Shown piece after piece: positions 36,478-45,082 of a DNA stretch of 64,000 bases (the stretch's first letter is position 1; each line of letters starts with the position of its first letter). Made by a program: the position numbers and the translations under genes. A model generated the notes under the pieces. It saw only the letters and a list, made by a program, of their open reading frames with translations. It made no database searches and had not been told where the DNA came from. Location of the stretch: assembly GCF_900115265.1 (NCBI RefSeq), contig NZ_FOVU01000001.1:1151001-1215000 (forward strand), read 5' to 3'. Source of the DNA: Bradyrhizobium sp. Ghvi (lineage in GTDB: Bacteria > Pseudomonadota > Alphaproteobacteria > Rhizobiales > Xanthobacteraceae).

Positions 36478-36828
36478 ATGCGTGATCTCTTGCTCCAGTG
36501 CGCCGGCGTCGGGGCCATCGTCGTGGCGCTCATCCACGGCGTCCTCGGCGAGACCAAGGTCTTTCCCCGCGCCCGGATCGAGCCGGAGCGGCTCCGCACC
36601 CTGATCCGCCTGGTCTGGCAGGCCTCGACCATCGCCTGGATCGGCTGCGGCGTGCTGCTGATAGCTGTGCCCTGGATGGATTCAGGTGCGGCGCGCCGCT
36701 GGATCGTGATCACAATGATCGGTGTGTTCGGCTTCTCGGCCTGCGCCAACGCTTGGGCGACGCGCGGCCGGCATTTTGGCTGGATGGCGCTCAGCGCCGT
36801 CGTCGCCATGGCGGTGGCCGGCTACTGA
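36478..36828 (+). CDS. Small four-helix membrane protein, TetR-controlled
   Basis: The 116-residue protein has four hydrophobic segments (about 5-22, 44-63, 75-90 and 97-114) with a short polar stretch LGETKVFPRARIEPERLRTLIRLVWQ between the first and second. It looks like an uncharacterised small integral membrane family. ATG 36478 follows GGAGG at five bases; two earlier starts in frame lack such a signal. The divergent TetR gene and the operator at its ribosome-binding site indicate that it is induced by the TetR ligand. No function is assigned. Confidence 0.72.
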   Translation: MRDLLLQCAGVGAIVVALIHGVLGETKVFPRARIEPERLRTLIRLVWQASTIAWIGCGVLLIAVPWMDSGAARRWIVITMIGVFGFSACANAWATRGRHFGWMALSAVVAMAVAGY

Positions 36829-37033
36829 GTGCGAACGGATTGCGTCCCGTCGAACCCGTGAGGCTTAAGGCCGCACTGAACTGCCGAACATGCGTTGCGC
36901 ACGGAGCGCGCTGATGTTTTCGCCATGGTTAGAATTTCTCTAACGCCGCGCTCATTCGAACGCGATTGACTTCATCCTCTCCTTGGCTTCCTACGACCCG
37001 CGCTTCGCGCAGACGAAAGAGAAGGAGATATCA

Positions 37034-37312
37034 GTGAGAGTCATTCGTGTTCTTGCCATCGCACTGACGGCCGGGATCGGCATGGGATCGGCCGCGATGG
37101 CCGACGGCTTCAAGGATTGCACCAAGCTCGACAAGGCATCGTGGAAGCCGGCGAGCGAGGCCGAAGCCAAGGCCAAGGCGCTGGGTTACGAAGTGCGTCG
37201 CTCCAAGATCGAAGGCTCGTGCTATGAGGTCTATGGCGTCAAGGAGGGCAAGCTCTACGAGCTGTTCTACAGCCCGGAAGATCTCAGCCTGAAGCACACG
37301 ATCGCCAAGTGA
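37034..37312 (+). CDS. Secreted PepSY-domain protein
   Basis: The 92-residue protein has a signal peptide (about 1-23, ending AAMADG) and a compact PepSY-like domain with ASEAEAKAKALGYEVRRSKIEGSCYEVYGVKEGKLYELFYSP, plus two Cys. PepSY proteins act in the periplasm and recur in flavin-based electron-transfer clusters. GTG 37034 follows AAGGAG at good spacing; the longer frame from 36983 adds non-signal sequence. It is the first gene of a plus-strand cluster with a b-type cytochrome, an FMN-binding protein and ApbE. Confidence 0.85.
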   Translation: MRVIRVLAIALTAGIGMGSAAMADGFKDCTKLDKASWKPASEAEAKAKALGYEVRRSKIEGSCYEVYGVKEGKLYELFYSPEDLSLKHTIAK

Positions 37313-37334
37313 AGCAGCTGAGGATGGTCGCGGC

Positions 37335-37916
37335 TTGATCGACAAAGCGGTGCCAGACGCGCGCGGGGTGTCCGAACGGACCCCCGCGGATCGAACGGTC
37401 GCGGTCTGGGACCTTCCGCTGCGGCTCTGGCACTGGGCCCTCGCGGTGAGTGTCCTGACCGCGTGGTTCACGCCCACCGTCCACGACAATCTTCACCGCA
37501 TCGTCGGCTATACAGTGATCGGCCTTCTCGTCTTCCGCCTGCTCTGGGGTTTCTGCGGCGGCCGCTATTCGCGCTTTCGCGTGATCGGTGTCAGGCTTCG
37601 CGCTGCGCCCTCCTATCTCCTCAATCTGCGCCGCGGCATCACCGGCCGCTATATCGGGCTCAATCCCGCCGGAACGTTGATGCTGGTGGCATTGCTGCTG
37701 TCACTTGGCATCTCGGCGATCACGGGCGCGCTGTCGGTGACTGTCCCCTTCTTCGGCGTCTGGTGGATCGAGGACACTCACGCCATTGCATCGGACGTCG
37801 CCATCGTCCTCGTCGTGCTGCATGTCGTGGGCGTGGTGCTGATGAGCATGCTCCAGCGCGAGAACCTGATCCGCGCCATGATCACCGGCCGCAAGCGCAT
37901 CCGCCATTGCTCCTGA
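37335..37916 (+). CDS. Cytochrome b561-type membrane protein
   Basis: The 193-residue protein has four transmembrane segments (about 38-56, 57-75, 108-130 and 150-172). Its histidines, in PLRLWHWALAVSVLTAW, DNLHRIVGY, EDTHAIASD and VLVVLHVVGVVLMSM, match the heme-ligand layout of bacterial cytochrome b561. It should pass electrons between the quinone pool and periplasmic partners. The start appears to be TTG 37335, 22 bp after the PepSY gene; no ATG fits better. Confidence 0.87.
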   Translation: MIDKAVPDARGVSERTPADRTVAVWDLPLRLWHWALAVSVLTAWFTPTVHDNLHRIVGYTVIGLLVFRLLWGFCGGRYSRFRVIGVRLRAAPSYLLNLRRGITGRYIGLNPAGTLMLVALLLSLGISAITGALSVTVPFFGVWWIEDTHAIASDVAIVLVVLHVVGVVLMSMLQRENLIRAMITGRKRIRHCS

Positions 37917-38111
37917 GCGCGCGCCCACTGAATTCCGCAGGGATTCCAGTCGGATCATTTGCTTGCGTCGGGCGTGCAAGCGCCATCCTTTTCATTATTC
38001 TAATTCTAATGTGGAGCTATTCTAGCTTCGCTTCCCCTCGTTCTGCTTTCCAAGGCGGGAATTTGCAGGTTTTTCCTGCGGTCGAATGCCGCAAGGCTTT
38101 GGGGGGAGTGC

Positions 38112-39754
38112 ATGTCAATTCGCGTCTTCACGGATCAAGTTGCGCCAGCTTTTGGATCTCGCCGATACCGGGGCCGATCAGCCTTGCTCGCGGCGACCGC
38201 CATTTTCTTCTGAGTTCTGGCGCAGCTTACGCCGGCGAAGGCGGGGCCGACGATGCCCTGCTCAAGAAGCTGGAGAAGATGGAGCGGCGCATCCAGCAGC
38301 TCGAAACTGAACTGAAGCAAAAGCAGGATCGCCCGGCGGCCGATGCCGACGCAAAGCGGACGGCGAAAACGGCAGCGCTGACGAACGCCAATGCGGCGGC
38401 GCCATCTGTCGACGCAAAGGATGCGACAGCCAAGCCCGCGGATCAAAAAACCGACCCCCAATCGTCGGAGAAGTCGACCAAGCCGAAGTCGAAAGATTTC
38501 ATGGCCCTGCCGCCGTTGCCGGCGGCGTCGGACAAACCGATCCTCGGGCTTTCGGATTCTCCGGTCCCAGGTCTCAGCATCGGGGCCTATGGCGAGATCA
38601 AGTTCGGCACCATGCAAAATTCCGCCGCGGCCGGCCAGTGGCAGAAGGGTTTTGACGCGGCGAGATTCGTTCTGCTGCCGACCTATGCGATCACCCCGAA
38701 CATCATCTTCAACGCCGAAATCGAGTTCGAGCATGCCGGCGCCGGCTTCGACAACGACGACAAGCTGCACGGCACCGCCGAGATCGAGCAGGTGTGGATC
38801 GATTTCAAGATCATCGACCAGTTCAACTGGCGGTCTCCGGGTGTCGATCTCGTGCCGTTCGGCTACATCAATCAGCATCACGAGCCCACGCAATTCTACA
38901 GCGTGAACCGTCCCGAGCTCTACAACAGCATCATTCCGTCGACCTGGAAGGTGCCATCCACCAGCGTCTATGGGACGATCACCGAGGACCTCAAATACCA
39001 GGTCATGGTCAGCACCAGCAACGAGGATTTCGGCGATTCATTCGACAACCGTACCGATGCGAAGACGGTCCCGCTTCCCGGCACGGGGTATACTGCTGGG
39101 ATTGACGGCGTGAACGCGCTCGGATTTTCCAGGCCCCCGCTCGGCGATTTCCAGCAGCTCAACAACGCCATGGCGGTGTCGGGCCGGCTCGACTTCACGC
39201 CGACATTCTGGGCCGGTTTCGCCGGAAGCGTCAGCGCCTATTACTCGCCCAACACGACGCCGCGCGGCGCGCATGACGATTTCGGCAACTTCCTCGGCAG
39301 GTCGAGCCTTGCGATGTTCGACGCCGAATTCCGCTACAGGGTGCCCGACACGGGCCTCGAGCTCCGCGGCGAATATGTCCGCGCCGAATTCGGGCACCCG
39401 GAAAACCTGCGCGCCAACAACGACACGGATCCAACCAACAATGTCGGCAAGTCGATGTACGGCTATTCCGGCGAGATCGCCTATCATGTGCCGCTCGGCA
39501 CGGTCCTCGGCAGCGAGTGGGAGGCCGTGCCGTTCTACCGCTACACCTCCATGAACCTGCAGACGGCGGGCTTCGCCGGCACCGATGCCAATCTGCCGAC
39601 CGGCCAGGGCCAGCGGCAGTATCACACGGCCGGCTTTGCGGTGTTTCCATCGCCCAAGGTCGTGCTGAAGGCGAGCTATCAGCACGTGATCGACAAGAGC
39701 GCCACCGGCGCGCTTTCGGATTCGTTCCTCGGCGGCGTCGGGTTCTTCTTCTGA
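38112..39754 (+). CDS. Outer-membrane porin-like beta-barrel, frameshifted in its signal peptide
   Basis: From ATG 38112 the reading is MSIRVFTDQVAPAFGSRRYR and then LLAATAIFF, a normal signal-peptide start, but a TGA follows at 38211. The rest (LSSGAAYAGEGGADDALLKKLEKMERR onward) continues in another frame to 39754. One missing base near 38208-38213 would join the two into a complete signal peptide cut after AAYA. The mature part has a coiled coil (LLKKLEKMERRIQQLETELKQK), a Lys/Asp/Ala linker, then a ~400-residue barrel beginning GLSIGAYGEIKFGTMQ and ending in Phe (GGVGFFF), as in trimeric porins. The gene may be inactive, recoded, or carry a sequence error. Confidence 0.75.
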
Positions 39755-39809
39755 TGGCGATGAGGGCAATGTTGCAGGACCTGATGACAGGACGACCAGC
39801 GAGGTGACG

Positions 39810-40280
39810 ATGAGTTGGGTTCGATACACCGTGCCGGCAGCGGCAGTTTTGTCTGCCGCCTCTCCCGCTTATGCCGTCCGGTATCTGTCGATCGAGGAGG
39901 CGCAGAAGGAAGCATTTCCGTCCGCGACACAATTTTCCGAAGTTCAGGCGGGCCGCGTCTGGAAAGCCGAAGCCGGCGGCAAAGTGGTCGGCTTCTTCGT
40001 GTTCGACCGGGTGGTCGGCAAGCATCTTTTCATCGACTACGCGGTGGCGCTGACGCCAGCCGGTGCGGTCCACAAGGTCGAGATCCTGGAATACAGGGAA
40101 TCCTACGGCGGTGACGTCAGGAGCCCGAGCTGGCTTGCACAGTTCGTCGGCAAGACCAGCGGCAGTGCGCTCAAGATCAATGGCGACATCAGGAATATCG
40201 CTGGTGCGACGCTGTCGTCGACCCACATCACCGAAGGCGTGAAACGCATCTTGGCGGCCTATGGCAATCGCCTCCGATAG
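39810..40280 (+). CDS. Periplasmic FMN-binding domain protein (flavinylation target)
   Basis: The 156-residue protein has a signal peptide (about 1-21, ending SPAYA) and one FMN_bind domain. Near the C-terminus, KINGDIRNIAGATLSST fits the site where ApbE links FMN through phosphate to a Thr (the (S/T)GAT(S/T)-type motif, here AGATLSS). It should be a periplasmic one- or two-electron carrier like NqrC/RnfG domains. ATG 39810 follows GAGGTG. Its 3' end overlaps the apbE start by 20 bp, so enzyme and substrate are coupled. Confidence 0.88.
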   Translation: MSWVRYTVPAAAVLSAASPAYAVRYLSIEEAQKEAFPSATQFSEVQAGRVWKAEAGGKVVGFFVFDRVVGKHLFIDYAVALTPAGAVHKVEILEYRESYGGDVRSPSWLAQFVGKTSGSALKINGDIRNIAGATLSSTHITEGVKRILAAYGNRLR

Positions 40281-41172
40281 CATCCGTCGCGCCAGGCCGC
40301 TGCTCGGCACCTTCGTGGAGATCGAGCTTGCGGGCGCCCGCCGATCCGAGCTGGACTGCGCCCTCGAGGCTGCATTCGGTGCCGTTGCGCAGGTGCATCG
40401 GCTCATGAGCTTTCACGAGGTGGATAGCGACGTCAGCCGGCTCAACCGCGAAGCCGGTCTTCGCCCTGTGAGCGTTCATGCCTGGACGTACGAGGTGCTC
40501 GCCACAGCCGTCGCGTTGCATCGCCGCTCCAGCGGGGTGTTCGATGTCACGATCGCGCCGGCGCTGCAGGCGCTGGGCCTGTTGCCTCCTCTCAAGGATA
40601 GACCGGTGCAGGCGCCGCTTGCGGGCTTCGCCGACGCGATCGAGCTGCGTCCCGACCATCAGGTCCGCTTTCAGTCGAGCGATGTGATGATTGACCTTGG
40701 CGGCATCGCGAAGGGTTATGCGGTCGACCGCGCGGTGGCCGTGCTGCGCGATTTCGGCATTGCCGGCGGCATGGTGAACGCGGGTGGCGACCTCCGCGCT
40801 TTCGGTGTGGAATTGCGCACAGTTCACGTCCGCGATCCCCGCGACCCCGGCCGCGCGGTCTGCCGCATCGACATCGCCGACGAAGCGCTGGCTTCGACTG
40901 CGCGCCGCGTCGAGCTGTTTGACAGCCGTGAGCCCGGTGGTTCGGCGGTGATTGATCCCGCAACCCGGCGGCCGGCAAGCCTCGTCGACGGCGTCACGAT
41001 TCGCGCACCGTCCTGCGTGATCGCCGATGCCTTGACCAAGATCGTGATGATCTGCGGGACCGACGCGGGCGAGCTGCTCGAATCCTATCACGCCGGCGCC
41101 TTGCTGATCTCGGCCGGTGGCGACGTTCAGATCACCTCCGATTGGCATCACCGGGTGCACCTTGCGGCTTAG
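40261..41172 (+). CDS. apbE: FAD:protein FMN transferase ApbE
   Basis: ApbE transfers FMN from FAD to a Thr or Ser in periplasmic proteins. The 303-residue protein has the family blocks LLGTFVEIEL, FDVTIAPALQALGL, MIDLGGIAKGYAVDRAV, GGMVNAGGDLRAFG, ASTARR, VIDPATRRP and CVIADALTKIVMI (Asp metal ligand). No clear signal peptide is present at the N-terminus from ATG 40261, which is unusual for an exported ApbE. The start lies within the FMN-binding gene. The adjacent FMN_bind protein is the obvious substrate. Confidence 0.93.
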   Translation: MAIASDSIRRARPLLGTFVEIELAGARRSELDCALEAAFGAVAQVHRLMSFHEVDSDVSRLNREAGLRPVSVHAWTYEVLATAVALHRRSSGVFDVTIAPALQALGLLPPLKDRPVQAPLAGFADAIELRPDHQVRFQSSDVMIDLGGIAKGYAVDRAVAVLRDFGIAGGMVNAGGDLRAFGVELRTVHVRDPRDPGRAVCRIDIADEALASTARRVELFDSREPGGSAVIDPATRRPASLVDGVTIRAPSCVIADALTKIVMICGTDAGELLESYHAGALLISAGGDVQITSDWHHRVHLAA

Positions 41173-41581
41173 AACCTCTTATCGCTATCCGCTCTATGCG
41201 ACGTTCGCGGCTCTGGTTCTGACAGGAGCCGGTTGGCTCGTGAGCGACTGGCAGAAGGACGTTGCCGGCGACGAGATCTGGCAGCAGATCGCCGCGAACC
41301 TGCTGATGGTCCATGGCGGCATGGCGATGCTGGCGCTGCTGCTGCTGGGAGCCCTCATTCCCCTCCACGTGCAGCGATCCTGGCGCAGCGGCCAAAATCT
41401 CGGGTCCGGATCCGTCATGGCTGCGATCAATGCCGTGCTGATCATGACCGCATTCGGACTCTATTATCTGGGATCGGAAGCGGTGCGGCCCTTTATGAGC
41501 TGGATCCATCTGGGCGCCGGATTCGCGCTGGCCATGATGCTCCCGCTTCATGTCTGGCTGGGTCGACGGGCGCGCCGATAG
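41162..41581 (+). CDS. Four-helix membrane protein, possible b-type cytochrome
   Basis: The ~139-residue protein has four hydrophobic helices (about 8-28, 46-70, 83-102 and 112-131). His residues in MVHGGMAM, ALIPLHVQ, SWIHLGAGF and LPLHVWL could form two heme-ligand pairs, as in small membrane cytochromes b. It overlaps the 3' end of apbE and is therefore part of the same operon, suggesting an electron-transfer role. The start is uncertain: TTG 41162 (MRLRTSYRYP) looks best, GTG 41117 is an alternative, and no clear ribosome-binding site is seen. Confidence 0.65.
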   Translation: MRLRTSYRYPLYATFAALVLTGAGWLVSDWQKDVAGDEIWQQIAANLLMVHGGMAMLALLLLGALIPLHVQRSWRSGQNLGSGSVMAAINAVLIMTAFGLYYLGSEAVRPFMSWIHLGAGFALAMMLPLHVWLGRRARR

Positions 41582-41846
41582 TGCCCGGCTCGAGCTCCTC
41601 GGGATGCAAACGCGTCCGTCGCCATCAGTAAATTTGAGGCGGCGTGACAGAGCCACGCGAGCACTTGCCCGCGTAGTTTTACGGGACCCGTACCCGCTTA
41701 CCCGCACAACCATGGCTAATTGGCGTCTTTTGCAGAGTGACGTTTACCTCTCAATAGGCATACAACTAGGAATTGCAAGAAAAGTAACGCGCCAACAAGT
41801 CCGACCGGATCAATCTACGGTCATATTGACGAGGGAGCGATATTGC

Positions 41847-44360
41847 ATGTTCCGCGTTTTTTCCTGCCTGACGACGCAGCACGACTGGCGGCTCGTTCTG
41901 CTCGCTGGCCTGGTTTGCTTCGCGGCGAGCATCGTCGCCGTCGCCATTTTTCATCGCGCCAGGGCGTCGCGCGCCAGAACGCGCTTGATGTGGATTACGA
42001 TCGCTGGCGCCGCCATCGGCTACGGAATCTGGGCGACGCATTTTGTCGCAATGCTCGCCTACGAGCCTGGCGTCTCGACTGGGTACGGCCTCGTTCTGAC
42101 AGCGTTGTCACTTGCCGCGGCGATGATCCTGACCTCGAGCGGCTTCGGAGTTGCTGCCAACAATTCCGGCCGCTGGCGCGCAGCTGCCGGCGGCAGCATC
42201 ATCGGCGCCGGCATCGCGAGCATGCATTATATCGGCATGTGGGCCCTCGAAGTGCCGGGGCATGTGACTTGGTCGCTTAGGCTGGTGCTTGTCTCGATCG
42301 GCCTCGGCATGGCCCTGGGCTATGCAGCGCTTGCGGTCGCCATGGGCCGCAAGGACAAGCGGGGCACCTTTATCGCGGCACTGCTGCTGACGCTCGCCAT
42401 CGTCTCGCATCATTTCACGGCCATGGGAGCCGTGCAGATCGTCCCGGACCCGACACTGCAAAACGATACATTGTCGCTTTCGCCGGGCTTCCTCGCCATT
42501 GCAATTGCCGGTGTGGCTCTGTCAGTGCTCGGGATGAGCTTCGTCGGCGTCGTCGCGGATCGTCGCCTTGCGAGCAGAACCAGCAGTCTCGAGGAAATCA
42601 TCAGCGAACTTTCGCGCGCCAGGCAACAGGTGGAGGATTCGCAACGGGAAATCCAGGATCAGAAACTCAGGCTGGATACGGCCATCAACAACATGGTCGA
42701 GGCGTTGTGCATGTTCGATGCCGATAGGCGACTTGTCGTCAGCAACGAGCGTTATGCCCGGCTCTATCGATTGCCGCCGGAGCTGCTGATACCGGGGACC
42801 CCGCATACCGACATCATCAGGCATCGCATCATGACCGGGATCCTCAAGAGCGATACCAGCGAGGGCGCCGCTGAGCAATTCCTCGCGAAATTGGCCGCGT
42901 TGCCGTTCGATGCAGTCTCGAGCCGAATCGACGAGCTCGCTGATGGTCGGTTGATTTGCGTGACCCGACAGCCGATGGCCGGCGGCGGGTGGGTAGCCAC
43001 TCATCTCGACGTTACCGAGCAGCGCCGGTCCGAAGCCAAGATCGCTCACATGGCCCAACACGATGCGTTGACCGATTTGCCCAATCGCGTGCTCCTCAGG
43101 GAGCGCATGGAGCATGCACTTGTCCTGACGCGCAATGGCAGTCTCAATCTGGCGGTGCTCATGCTTGATCTCGACCGGTTCAAGGAGGTCAACGACACAC
43201 TGGGGCACCCGGCGGGCGATTCCCTGTTGTGCGCCGTCGCCGCACGTTTGCGCGAATGCACCACCGAAGCCGCGCTGATTGCCCGATTGGGCGGTGATGA
43301 GTTCGCCGTCATCGACTACGTGACCAACCCGGCCATTGAGGCAGCCGCGCTCGCCGAGAACATCAGAAAGGCTCTCTGCGAGCCCTTCGATCTTGGCGAT
43401 CACCGGGTCACGGTGGGCACCAGCATAGGCATTGCCATTGCACCTCGCGATGGCGACGATTCCGACGTGCTCATGAAGAGCGCAGATCTCGCACTCTATT
43501 CGGCCAAGAGCGGTGGACGCGGCGCATTTCGTTTCTTCGAGCCGGAACTCGACCAGCTCATGCATGTGAGACGCAACCTGGAGCGCGACATGCGGGATGC
43601 GCTTGCTGGCCGCGAATTCGAGCTGCACTACCAGCCGTTCGTCGATACTGTGACGGGCGAGATCCGCGGCTTCGAAGCCCTGCTACGCTGGCATCACCCA
43701 CTGCGAGGTCTGGTCTTGCCCGGCGAATTCATTCCTCTCGCCGAGGAGGCCGGCTTGATCGTGCCGCTGGGAGAATGGATCTTGAGGACGGCAGTTAGCG
43801 AGGCTGCCAAATGGCCCGCCCATCTCAGGATCGCGATCAACCTGTCTCCGGCCCAATTCAGGAGCAAGGAGCTCGTCCCCGTCATTGTCGGCGCGCTGGC
43901 GAGCTCGGGCGTTGCGCCACACCGACTCGAGCTGGAGGTGACGGAGACGGTCATCATGCATGACAGTGAAGCTGTCTTCGCAACGCTTGGCCAATTGCGC
44001 GAGCTTGGCGTGCGAATAGCCTTGGACGACTTCGGCACCGGCTATTCATCCCTGAGCTTTCTACAGAGATTCCCGTTCGACAAGATCAAGGTCGACCGCA
44101 GCTTCGTCAACGAACTGTCCAGCACTAGCCCGGACGCGCATCATCTCGCGCGAGCGGTCGTTCGCTTTGCGGTCAGCCTCGGCAAGACGACGACCGCGGA
44201 AGGTGCCGAAACGAAGCAGCAGCTCGATATCCTCCGCGAGGAAGGCTGTGCCGAAACGCAAGGCTACTATTTCGGCCGGCCGATGCCTGCATCCGGCGTC
44301 GCGGAAATGCTGAGGCGAGGCGCCAAAGGAGGCGACAAGGCAGCCGTCCGAGCGGCGTAA
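41847..44360 (+). CDS. MHYT-PAS-GGDEF-EAL cyclic di-GMP signalling protein
   Basis: The 837-residue protein starts with an MHYT sensor of seven helices (about 15-245), with repeated ATHFVAMLAY, SMHYIGMWAL and HHFTAMGAV motifs that in related proteins bind copper and sense gases such as NO or CO. A short coiled coil, a PAS-like domain (about 280-400), a GGDEF domain with intact GGDEF, and an EAL domain follow. The EAL domain keeps its catalytic residues (EALLRW, INLSP, LEVTE, DDFGTGYSS, KVDRSF, AEGAET). Both synthesis and degradation of c-di-GMP are possible. ATG 41847 follows GGGAG; an upstream frame is implausible. Confidence 0.93.
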   Translation: MFRVFSCLTTQHDWRLVLLAGLVCFAASIVAVAIFHRARASRARTRLMWITIAGAAIGYGIWATHFVAMLAYEPGVSTGYGLVLTALSLAAAMILTSSGFGVAANNSGRWRAAAGGSIIGAGIASMHYIGMWALEVPGHVTWSLRLVLVSIGLGMALGYAALAVAMGRKDKRGTFIAALLLTLAIVSHHFTAMGAVQIVPDPTLQNDTLSLSPGFLAIAIAGVALSVLGMSFVGVVADRRLASRTSSLEEIISELSRARQQVEDSQREIQDQKLRLDTAINNMVEALCMFDADRRLVVSNERYARLYRLPPELLIPGTPHTDIIRHRIMTGILKSDTSEGAAEQFLAKLAALPFDAVSSRIDELADGRLICVTRQPMAGGGWVATHLDVTEQRRSEAKIAHMAQHDALTDLPNRVLLRERMEHALVLTRNGSLNLAVLMLDLDRFKEVNDTLGHPAGDSLLCAVAARLRECTTEAALIARLGGDEFAVIDYVTNPAIEAAALAENIRKALCEPFDLGDHRVTVGTSIGIAIAPRDGDDSDVLMKSADLALYSAKSGGRGAFRFFEPELDQLMHVRRNLERDMRDALAGREFELHYQPFVDTVTGEIRGFEALLRWHHPLRGLVLPGEFIPLAEEAGLIVPLGEWILRTAVSEAAKWPAHLRIAINLSPAQFRSKELVPVIVGALASSGVAPHRLELEVTETVIMHDSEAVFATLGQLRELGVRIALDDFGTGYSSLSFLQRFPFDKIKVDRSFVNELSSTSPDAHHLARAVVRFAVSLGKTTTAEGAETKQQLDILREEGCAETQGYYFGRPMPASGVAEMLRRGAKGGDKAAVRAA

Positions 44361-44372
44361 GCCCTCGCGCCT

Positions 44373-45050
44373 TCACTGCAGCGGCGGATCGCCGCTCGTG
44401 CGCTTCTTGGCGAGGTCCATTTCGGTCACGGCGATCAGGATCTCGGCGCGGGTCTTCAGATCAGGCGCTTCCAGCATCGCCTGCTTCTCGGCCGGGCCAT
44501 ACGGCGACATCATCGCCAGCGCGTTGACCAGCGCCTCGTTGGGCGCGCTCTCGACGCCCTCCCAGTCGACCTTGAGATTGTTGGCCTTCAGGAAATCGGC
44601 CAGCGCCACCAGCAGCGCCTCGCGGTTCACCGCCTCCTCGCCCATGCGCGCGGTGAAGTCATCTGTGAAGGCGAAGAAATCGACCTTGCACTGCCGGTAC
44701 GGGGTCAGCACCTCGAGCTCCTCGACCACCCTGAAGCGGGCAACCCCGGTGAGCTCGAGGATGTAGCGACCGTCGCCGGATTCGGCGAGCTGGGTGATGC
44801 GGCCGACGCAGCCGACCCGGAACAGCACCGGCTTGTCGGAGTCCTTCGGCGAATGCGCCACGTCGGGTTGGATCATGCCGATCAGGCGATGGCCGTCCCG
44901 GAAGGAGTCGTCGACCATCGCCAGATAGCGCGGCTCGAAAATGTTGAGCGGCATCTGGCCGCGCGGCAGCAGCAGCGCGCCGGGCAGCGGAAACACCGGG
45001 ATGATCTCCGGAAGGTCGGCGGGGCCGCGATATTCGATATTGATCGGCAT
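44373..45050 (-). CDS. Lon protease N-domain (LON substrate-binding) protein
   Basis: The 225-residue protein has the stand-alone LAN/LON-N domain: LPEIIPVFPLPGALLLPRGQMPLNIFEPRYLAMVDD, RLIGMIQP, GCVGRITQLAESGDGRYILELTGVARF and a helical C-terminus. It lacks the AAA and protease domains of Lon. Family members are widespread in alphaproteobacteria, with unknown client proteins. ATG 45050 fits the family; it is 32 bp downstream of the thioredoxin/TPR gene and probably in one operon with it. Confidence 0.9.
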   Translation of the reverse strand: MPINIEYRGPADLPEIIPVFPLPGALLLPRGQMPLNIFEPRYLAMVDDSFRDGHRLIGMIQPDVAHSPKDSDKPVLFRVGCVGRITQLAESGDGRYILELTGVARFRVVEELEVLTPYRQCKVDFFAFTDDFTARMGEEAVNREALLVALADFLKANNLKVDWEGVESAPNEALVNALAMMSPYGPAEKQAMLEAPDLKTRAEILIAVTEMDLAKKRTSGDPPLQ

Positions 45051-45082
45051 CTCAGTCCCCGCGGCGATTTCCAATCTGCGCT

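Noticed and set aside
37463..38107. Upstream extension of the porin reading frame.
   Set aside because: It runs through the cytochrome b561 gene in another frame; the porin signal peptide starts at 38112 instead.
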